From the NCBI GenBank assembly GCA_943329165.2, contig CALQCV020000138.1:1-5745 (forward strand): a stretch of 5,745 nt of DNA, in the 5' to 3' direction. The stretch comes from Candidatus Nitrotoga sp. CP45. GTDB taxonomy: Bacteria > Bacteroidota > Bacteroidia > Flavobacteriales > Flavobacteriaceae. Both the position numbers and the translations under genes were made by a program. This document shows positions 1-3,956 of this stretch, piece after piece. The first letter of the stretch is position 1. Each line of letters begins with the position of its first letter. Below the pieces are notes generated by a model. The model was not told where the DNA came from. It saw only the letters and a list, made by a program, of their open reading frames with translations, and did no database searches.

Positions 1-315
1 AAAGTTTGAAAGGTATTTGCCTACATTTTCAGCAACCGTTATAAAAGGCATTAAATCAAAATCTTGTGCCAGATATTTCATGAAATCCATTCCGGGAATC
101 AAATTGTATTTGGGCCCTAATATTTCTATGTCATTCCAAAATAATTGCCCTTGATCTATATCATACAATCCATAAATAAGCTTAAGTAATGTACTTTTTC
201 CGCAACCACTTTCGCCAATAATGACAAGATTTTTTCCTTTTTCTAGCGAAAAATCAATATTGTTTAGGGTAGTAGTATCCAAATAGGAAAAAGAAACATT
301 CTTTACTTGCAGCAT
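1..315 (-). CDS. ABC transporter ATP-binding protein, N-terminal part (cut by window edge)
   Basis: The reading frame starts at ATG 315 and stays open for 105 codons to the left edge, so the C-terminal part (signature motif, Walker B, H-loop) lies outside the window. Seen: a typical ABC ATPase opening (MLQVKNVSFSY), Walker A GESGCGKST at residues 34-42, and a Q-loop at YLAQDFDLMP with Gln84, followed by the usual T-V-A-E-N-V segment. The family couples ATP hydrolysis to substrate movement at the inner membrane. Soluble ATPases of about 230 residues with this opening occur in flavobacteria, but substrate and permease cannot be told from this fragment. It follows the ABC1 kinase gene on the same strand after a 105-nt gap holding a possible terminator and TAnnTTTG boxes, so it is probably transcribed at least partly on its own. 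The alternative that it belongs to the upstream operon by read-through is open. Confidence 0.92.
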   Translation of the reverse strand, partial: MLQVKNVSFSYLDTTTLNNIDFSLEKGKNLVIIGESGCGKSTLLKLIYGLYDIDQGQLFWNDIEILGPKYNLIPGMDFMKYLAQDFDLMPFITVAENVGKYLSNF

Positions 316-332
316 AGTTTTGAAATGAATGA

Positions 333-340
333 CAAACTTA
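333..340 (-). promoter_or_regulatory. Candidate -7 promoter box for the ABC ATPase gene
   Basis: Read on the minus strand this is TAAGTTTG, a full match to the Bacteroidota -7 consensus TAnnTTTG, placed so that transcription would begin about 10-12 nt before the ATG at 315. No good TTTG element is seen 17-23 nt upstream, which weakens the call. A second match, TAAATTTG, lies at 410-417 directly after the kinase stop codon and is the main alternative. Confidence 0.35.
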
Positions 341-351
341 CGAAGATATTT

Positions 352-389
352 AAAAAAATAAGAGCGAAACTTGTATACAAAGAATCGCT
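352..389 (-). terminator. Possible terminator after the ABC1 kinase gene
   Basis: On the minus strand AGCGA (389-385) can pair with TCGCT (367-363), enclosing a perfect TTGTATACAA palindrome (380-371), and the structure is followed by CTTA and seven T (358-352). It sits 32 nt after the kinase stop. The outer stem is only 5 bp and not continuous with the inner palindrome, so it is weaker than a textbook intrinsic terminator. Confidence 0.4.
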
Positions 390-420
390 TTTATTAGCCT
401 AAACAATAACAAATTTAAAA

Positions 421-1731
421 TTATGCAATATATTTTTCGAATGACTTAGTGTCAATTCTTGCTTTTAAATCGTGCAGTAAATTATATAGTCCAAAAAAAG
501 TTCTATTGATATATAAAAAATGTTTTGAACCCCTATTTCCATTCATTTTTCGCAATTGCGTATCTTTTGCAAACTCTTCTCCCATGATCGCAATTTTTCC
601 AAAAAAGTCTTCATCAGAAAAATCAAAATAATCTTCGTGAAATGGTTTGGTAAACAAACTTAGTAACTCATGAAATATTTTGGTAAAATAAGCCAATTCA
701 TTTTTAGAATCATCTGCTCTTAAAATTTCTAATTCGTATAATTTTTCGAGAAACAATTTCGGGTTATCAATAACTTCCGGTCTTGCCAATTCGAAATAGG
801 GAACATAAAATTCGTCAGGAACATGCTTCATACATCCAAAATCAATGGCTACCAAATTACTATTGGCATCAATCAAAAAATTTCCAGGATGCGGATCCGC
901 GTGCACTTGCTTTAAATGATGCATTTGGTACATATAAAAATCCCATAAAGCTTGACCAATTTTGTCCCCTTTAATTCTGTCTTCATTGTGCGAGGTAAAC
1001 TCCGAAAGATGCTCGCCTTCTATCCATTCCATGGTTAAAATCTTTTCTGAAGATAATTCTGGATAATATTTTGGGAAACGCAATTGCTCAATTTTGCTGC
1101 ACAAAGAAGAAACTTCCAGACTTTGCTTTAATTCCAGAACATAGTCGGTTTCTTCTAATAGTTTGTCTTCTACTTCTTTGAAATACTTCTCAGAATCTTT
1201 TCCTTTCAGATTAAACATTCTTGTAGCAAAAGGCTTTACCAAAGCTAAATCAGAACTTATACTATCCGACACTCCCGGATATTGGATTTTCACAGCAAAA
1301 TTTTTCCCATCCTTGGTTGCTTTGTGTACCTGACCGATACTCGCCGCATTCGTGGCATCCGGGGTGAAGGTGTCGAATAAAGCTTCGGGATATTTCCCTA
1401 AATATTTTTTAAATGTTTTTCGAACCAATGGGGCAGACAATGGTGGCACTGAAAATTGCGACAACGAAAATTTATCGACATATGCTTGCGGCATAATGCT
1501 TTTATCCATGCTAAGCATTTGGGCTACTTTCAAGGCACTTCCCTTCAGGTTTTTCAAACCATCGTAGATATCCTCGGCATTATTTTCGTTTAGTTTGTCT
1601 CGATTTAAAGTAGGGTTAACCATTTTTTCGCCATAATAGGCAACATAGTTTCCTCCGACTTTAATTCCAGTTCTGACTAATTGCCCAGCGCGTTCAAATT
1701 TTCCTGTTGGAATTTTATCTAATGTTTTCAT
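421..1731 (-). CDS. ABC1/UbiB (AarF-like) atypical kinase
   Basis: 436 residues. This family (COQ8, UbiB, AarF) has a protein-kinase-like fold and supports quinone biosynthesis or lipid homeostasis, probably through ATPase activity rather than classical protein phosphorylation. Seen in order: KxGQ-like motif KVAQ at 68-71 inside GSALKVAQMLS; A-rich loop AASIGQVH at 129-136; beta-3 lysine Lys148 in AVKIQYPGV; ABC1 motif around EETDY (193-197); catalytic loop HADPHPGN at 277-284; metal-binding DFG at 297-299. All catalytic residues are present, so the enzyme looks active. Oddities: Ala replaces the usual Gly of KxGQ, and no hydrophobic membrane segment is seen at the C-terminus, unlike E. coli UbiB, suggesting a soluble or peripheral protein. 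The start ATG follows the TetR gene by 22 nt, so the two are likely co-transcribed. Flavobacteria use menaquinone, so a ubiquinone role is unlikely as such; the true target is unknown. Confidence 0.93.
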   Translation of the reverse strand: MKTLDKIPTGKFERAGQLVRTGIKVGGNYVAYYGEKMVNPTLNRDKLNENNAEDIYDGLKNLKGSALKVAQMLSMDKSIMPQAYVDKFSLSQFSVPPLSAPLVRKTFKKYLGKYPEALFDTFTPDATNAASIGQVHKATKDGKNFAVKIQYPGVSDSISSDLALVKPFATRMFNLKGKDSEKYFKEVEDKLLEETDYVLELKQSLEVSSLCSKIEQLRFPKYYPELSSEKILTMEWIEGEHLSEFTSHNEDRIKGDKIGQALWDFYMYQMHHLKQVHADPHPGNFLIDANSNLVAIDFGCMKHVPDEFYVPYFELARPEVIDNPKLFLEKLYELEILRADDSKNELAYFTKIFHELLSLFTKPFHEDYFDFSDEDFFGKIAIMGEEFAKDTQLRKMNGNRGSKHFLYINRTFFGLYNLLHDLKARIDTKSFEKYIA

Positions 1732-1736
1732 TTATG

Positions 1737-1751
1737 CTGAATTTATTTCAG
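1737..1751 (-). repeat. Small inverted repeat in the TetR-kinase gap
   Basis: CTGAA and TTCAG arms (5 bp, 5-nt loop) lie between the TetR stop at 1754 and the kinase ATG at 1731, ending 5 nt before the start. In mRNA it could form a weak hairpin near the ribosome entry site. It lacks a U-run, so it is not a terminator. It may be chance in AT-rich DNA. Confidence 0.25.
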
Positions 1752-1753
1752 GA

Positions 1754-2425
1754 TTATCGCATTTTTTCTTTCCAAAGGAATTTTCCCAAATCGAATAAAC
1801 TTTCTAAAGGCTTTGTATCTAGTAAGTCAACAACAGTATTTACTGATTTCTCAATAAGAACATCTGTTTTTTCAAAACCTTTTGATGCATCATCCATCCA
1901 AAATTTCAATAAAAACAAGAACTGAATCCATGCGCCTTCAGAAAAAACGGGTTCGGTTACTTTCGCTACTTTTCCGAATTGCTCTGAGGTTTGCGACTTT
2001 ACTGTAGTTATGATATACTCTTTAAAATGGTTTCGAAAAGTGGCCATACTTCTTAAATTCTTTAGCCCTTCCTTATTTTCTTTAAGAGAAAACAGTATAT
2101 AACTTCTGTTGAGCGTAAGTATTTCAAACAACGTAAAATATAAGGTAAGTAATTTATTCTTATCGGAATAGGTTTCAAAAGCTGGTTCCTTTTCAATAGT
2201 GACTTTTGCATTTTCAAAAAACTTTACCCATATATCTTTCTTAAGTGCATCAAGCGAACCAAAAAAAGAGTAGAAATCACTTTCTTCTATATCGTGCTTC
2301 TTGCAAAAAACATAGACGTTTTTAGGTGCGTCATTCATTTCTAAAACATCATTCATATACAATGAAACGATCTCAAGGTCATTCCACTGTTTTTTCTTTG
2401 TTTTTGGAGTTTTTGTAGTTGCCAT
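1754..2425 (-). CDS. TetR/AcrR-family transcriptional regulator
   Basis: 223 residues. The first ~12 residues are basic (K/T-rich). Residues about 15-70 look like a TetR DNA-binding domain: a first helix (NDLEIVSLYMNDVLEM), then a helix-turn-helix with FCKKHDIEESDFYSFFGSL, where DFYSFFGS stands where other TetR proteins carry the YxHFxSK-type recognition helix end, followed by LKKDIWVKFF. The remaining ~150 residues are helical with many aromatic and hydrophobic residues, as expected of a ligand/dimer domain; they resemble the flavobacterial TetR C-terminal type found beside AarF-like kinases (from memory, not searched). TetR proteins usually repress their own operon and release DNA when a small hydrophobic ligand binds. 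The downstream kinase gene is the obvious target, along with its own promoter, where two dyads occur. The N-terminal HTH is divergent, so family membership is less certain than for neighbours. Confidence 0.82.
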   Translation of the reverse strand: MATTKTPKTKKKQWNDLEIVSLYMNDVLEMNDAPKNVYVFCKKHDIEESDFYSFFGSLDALKKDIWVKFFENAKVTIEKEPAFETYSDKNKLLTLYFTLFEILTLNRSYILFSLKENKEGLKNLRSMATFRNHFKEYIITTVKSQTSEQFGKVAKVTEPVFSEGAWIQFLFLLKFWMDDASKGFEKTDVLIEKSVNTVVDLLDTKPLESLFDLGKFLWKEKMR

Positions 2426-2450
2426 AGTATTTTTATTTAATGGACGGTAA

Positions 2451-2469
2451 AGTTACAAACTGTTTAACT
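2451..2469. promoter_or_regulatory. Candidate operator 1 upstream of the TetR gene
   Basis: AGTTACAAACTGTTTAACT is a 19-bp dyad with 7 of 9 base pairs symmetrical about position 2460, the outer five pairs (AGTTA/TAACT) being perfect. It begins 26 bp upstream of the TetR start, where an autoregulatory operator would be expected. No full TAnnTTTG box is seen for this gene; the nearest, ACAGTTTG on the minus strand at 2463-2456, lies inside the dyad and matches only the TTTG half. Confidence 0.35.
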
Positions 2470-2483
2470 ATTAATAATAAAAC

Positions 2484-2505
2484 TTAAACAAAAAGTTTTG
2501 TTAAA
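2484..2505. promoter_or_regulatory. Candidate operator 2 upstream of the TetR gene
   Basis: A 22-bp dyad with 9 of 11 pairs matched: arms AACAAAA (2487-2493) and TTTTGTT (2496-2502) are perfect around a 2-bp centre, and the outer TT/AA pairs also match. It starts 59 bp upstream of the TetR start codon and 9 bp beyond the terminator A-run. Strong symmetry suggests a dimer-binding site, but high AT content raises the chance background. Confidence 0.35.
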
Positions 2506-2513
2506 TATTGTTC

Positions 2514-2546
2514 AAAAAAAACGTCCACTTATAATGGACGCTTTTT
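2514..2546 (-). terminator. Intrinsic terminator of the lipocalin-OmpA operon
   Basis: On the minus strand CGTCCA (2540-2535) pairs with TGGACG (2527-2522) around a 7-nt loop and is followed directly by eight T (2521-2514). It lies 21 nt after the OmpA-domain gene stop. The flanking A-run before the stem can pair with the T-run to lengthen the stem. A five-T run also follows on the plus strand, but no plus-strand gene ends here. Confidence 0.85.
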
Positions 2547-2566
2547 GAATATTTTATCAACCAGAA

Positions 2567-3262
2567 TTATTTCCTGGCTTCCTTCTGTGCGTCTTGCACC
2601 ATTTTATCATTAGCCGTAATGGCAAACTCAACTCTTCGGTTTTGGCTTCTTCCTTCTGCAGTATCATTACTTGCTATTGGATCAGCAATTCCTAAACCAG
2701 TAATAGTGAAACGAGAAGAACTAATTCCTTTTCCAGCTAAATAATTTTTAACCGAAGCCGCTCTTTGTTGGGAAAGCGTTAGATTATATTCCGCTGAACC
2801 TGTGCTATCTGTATAACCATAAATTTGAATGTTAGTATCAGGATATTGATTAAAAACAGGAATTAATTTATCTAAATTAGATTTAGCAGTAGTCGTTAAA
2901 GTAGATTTATTAGTATCAAAACGAACTGAATTCTCACCTAATACTAATTTAATCCCTTCTCCCACTCTTTCCACTTGTGCACCAGGCAAAGCCGTTTCTA
3001 TTTCACGAGCTTGTTTGTCCATTTTGTTCCCAATTACACCACCGGCCACTCCACCAATAACACCCCCAAGAACAGCACCAAGTGCGCCATTTCCACCTTT
3101 ACCAATATTATTACCTAAAATTCCGCCGATAACGGCACCTCCAACAGCGCCAATAGCAACGCCACGTTGTGTTTTATTTGTATTCTTTACAGCTTCACAA
3201 CCTGTGAAAAAACTTCCTAAAAGGATCAGACTTGCTAGCGCGACTATTTTTATATTTTTCAT
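2567..3262 (-). CDS. OmpA-domain, glycine-zipper lipoprotein (YiaD-like)
   Basis: 231 residues. Seen: a lipoprotein signal peptide with lipobox FTGC, giving lipidated Cys22; a glycine-zipper segment at about 34-80 with many GxxxG/GG steps; a basic linker; and an OmpA C-terminal peptidoglycan-binding domain at about 110-216. In the latter, Asp152 (GYTDSTG) and Arg167 (YNLTLSQQRA) stand 15 residues apart, the spacing of the diaminopimelate-binding pair in OmpA/Pal proteins, and NRRVEF (208-213) closes the domain. The order lipobox, glycine zipper, OmpA domain and the length match E. coli YiaD. The likely role is tethering the outer membrane to peptidoglycan; the glycine zipper may insert in or self-associate at the membrane. 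The residues after Cys22 (EAVKNTN) do not give a clear flavobacterial surface-export signal, so I infer a periplasm-facing protein. It is the second gene of an operon, 14 nt after the lipocalin-like gene. Confidence 0.95.
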   Translation of the reverse strand: MKNIKIVALASLILLGSFFTGCEAVKNTNKTQRGVAIGAVGGAVIGGILGNNIGKGGNGALGAVLGGVIGGVAGGVIGNKMDKQAREIETALPGAQVERVGEGIKLVLGENSVRFDTNKSTLTTTAKSNLDKLIPVFNQYPDTNIQIYGYTDSTGSAEYNLTLSQQRAASVKNYLAGKGISSSRFTITGLGIADPIASNDTAEGRSQNRRVEFAITANDKMVQDAQKEARK

Positions 3263-3276
3263 AATAATTTTATAAT

Positions 3277-3747
3277 TTAATTTCTACTAAACTGGTAAAC
3301 TACAGCTGTTGCTTTTCCAACAACATCAATCTGGTCAATAAGTTGGAAAGAATTGCCTGTTAAATTGGCAACTTTTAAGACATAGCCATCTTTAACCTTT
3401 CTTGCTTTCGACTCATCTAAGATTTTCAGAATAAATTGACCCTCATTATTGACAAACCAAGTAATTGGTGTGCTATATGCTGCACATTTTGAGCTGTTAA
3501 GTGAGAAGTTTCCCTTGTTGTTGTTTGAAACAAATTTCCATGTACTTCCAACAAAGCATTGCGAATCAGCCAACTCAAAAGAGTTCACTTTCATCATGCT
3601 TGAATTAGGATAAGTAACAGAGGTAACAGTCCAATTTCCTTTCATCGCAACCTGTGTTTTAGAATCTAGTTTGGTGTCAGTAGCCGATTTTGATTTACAA
3701 GATAAAATCAAAATTGCTAAAAGACTTATTAAAATAATTTTTTTCAT
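3277..3747 (-). CDS. Lipocalin-like small lipoprotein
   Basis: 156 residues. A signal peptide with lipobox LILSC gives lipidated Cys17, followed by KSKS, with no acidic residues of the flavobacterial surface-export type, so it probably faces the periplasm (inference). The mature part begins the barrel with MKGNWTVTSVTYP (residues 35-47); the G-x-W motif Gly37-Trp39 is the mark of lipocalin folds, and alternating strands follow to the C-terminal VVYQFSRN. Two further cysteines, Cys64 and Cys88, could form a disulfide in the periplasm. Lipocalin-like lipoproteins of Bacteroidota are mostly uncharacterised and are presumed to bind small hydrophobic ligands. The gene is followed after 14 nt by the OmpA-domain gene with no terminator between, so both are likely one transcript from the promoter at 3776-3783. 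Ligand unknown. Confidence 0.85.
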   Translation of the reverse strand: MKKIILISLLAILILSCKSKSATDTKLDSKTQVAMKGNWTVTSVTYPNSSMMKVNSFELADSQCFVGSTWKFVSNNNKGNFSLNSSKCAAYSTPITWFVNNEGQFILKILDESKARKVKDGYVLKVANLTGNSFQLIDQIDVVGKATAVVYQFSRN

Positions 3748-3775
3748 TCCTATTAAAATTTATATTTACTGATTA

Positions 3776-3783
3776 CAAATATA
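3776..3783 (-). promoter_or_regulatory. -7 promoter box of the lipocalin-OmpA operon
   Basis: Minus-strand TATATTTG is a perfect match to the Bacteroidota TAnnTTTG box. It would start transcription roughly 20 nt before the ATG at 3747. No TTTG -33 element is found 17-23 nt upstream; that position is instead occupied by a copy of the 11-bp repeat (3800-3810), which hints at activator dependence. Confidence 0.6.
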
Positions 3784-3799
3784 CGCCGATTTTTAATTT

Positions 3800-3854
3800 A
3801 GAATTTACATTTTACTACAGAATTGTTACAGAATTACTGTAGAATTGTTACTAC
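3800..3854. repeat. 11-bp direct repeats between divergent promoters
   Basis: Three abutting 11-bp units occur at 3819 (AGAATTGTTAC), 3830 (AGAATTACTGT) and 3841 (AGAATTGTTAC): the first and third are identical and 22 bp apart, and the middle one shares AGAATT. A fourth related copy, AGAATTTACAT, lies at 3800-3810, 19 bp before the first. CTACAG (3815-3820) and CTGTAG (3837-3842) also form inverted arms around the array. The one-helical-turn spacing places copies on one DNA face, as for a cooperatively binding regulator. The array ends 8 bp before the htpG -33 element and begins 17 bp upstream of the lipocalin -7 box. The regulator is unknown. Confidence 0.6.
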
Positions 3855-3859
3855 GTCAA

Positions 3860-3893
3860 TTTGTCATAAACAAAACAATTGGTATTAGTTTTG
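3860..3893 (+). promoter_or_regulatory. htpG promoter (Bacteroidota type)
   Basis: TTTG at 3860-3863, a 22-nt spacer, then TAGTTTTG at 3886-3893 fit TTTG-N17-23-TAnnTTTG. Transcription would start near 3899-3901, giving a leader of about 57 nt before the ATG at 3957. No CIRCE-type inverted repeat is seen. Confidence 0.65.
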
Positions 3894-3925
3894 ACTGGAC
3901 AGAATGCAAAATCGTTTAACCCGCT

Positions 3926-3941
3926 TGCCGGCTGGCTGGCA
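3926..3941 (+). repeat. GC-rich GGCT repeat/hairpin in the htpG leader
   Basis: In an AT-rich leader, 3921-3940 is strikingly GC-rich and contains GGCTGGCTGGC. TGCC (3926-3929) can pair with GGCA (3938-3941), or GCC (3927-3929) with GGC (3934-3936) around a 4-nt loop. It ends 15 nt before the ATG, leaving an A/T-rich ribosome entry stretch free. It could be a leader hairpin affecting translation or stability; its function is unproven. Confidence 0.35.
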
Positions 3942-3956
3942 TAAAAAAATATAAAT

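Noticed and set aside
783..974. Plus-strand frames opposite the ABC1 kinase
   Set aside because: Antisense to the conserved catalytic loop region; no homology or start context supports them.
1754..2425. Phage or mobile-element origin for the TetR-kinase region
   Set aside because: No integrase, transposase, terminal repeats or tRNA is present, and base composition looks like that of the neighbours.
3015..3275. Plus-strand frame rich in Pro/Ile/Thr opposite the OmpA-domain gene
   Set aside because: The repetitive PPITPP pattern is simply the antisense reading of the glycine-zipper codons of the lipoprotein.
3819..3851. CRISPR-like or LytTR-type site reading of the 11-bp repeats
   Set aside because: Units abut with no spacers, so it is not CRISPR; the 22-bp spacing resembles LytTR direct repeats but the bases do not fit the LytTR consensus, so no family is assigned.
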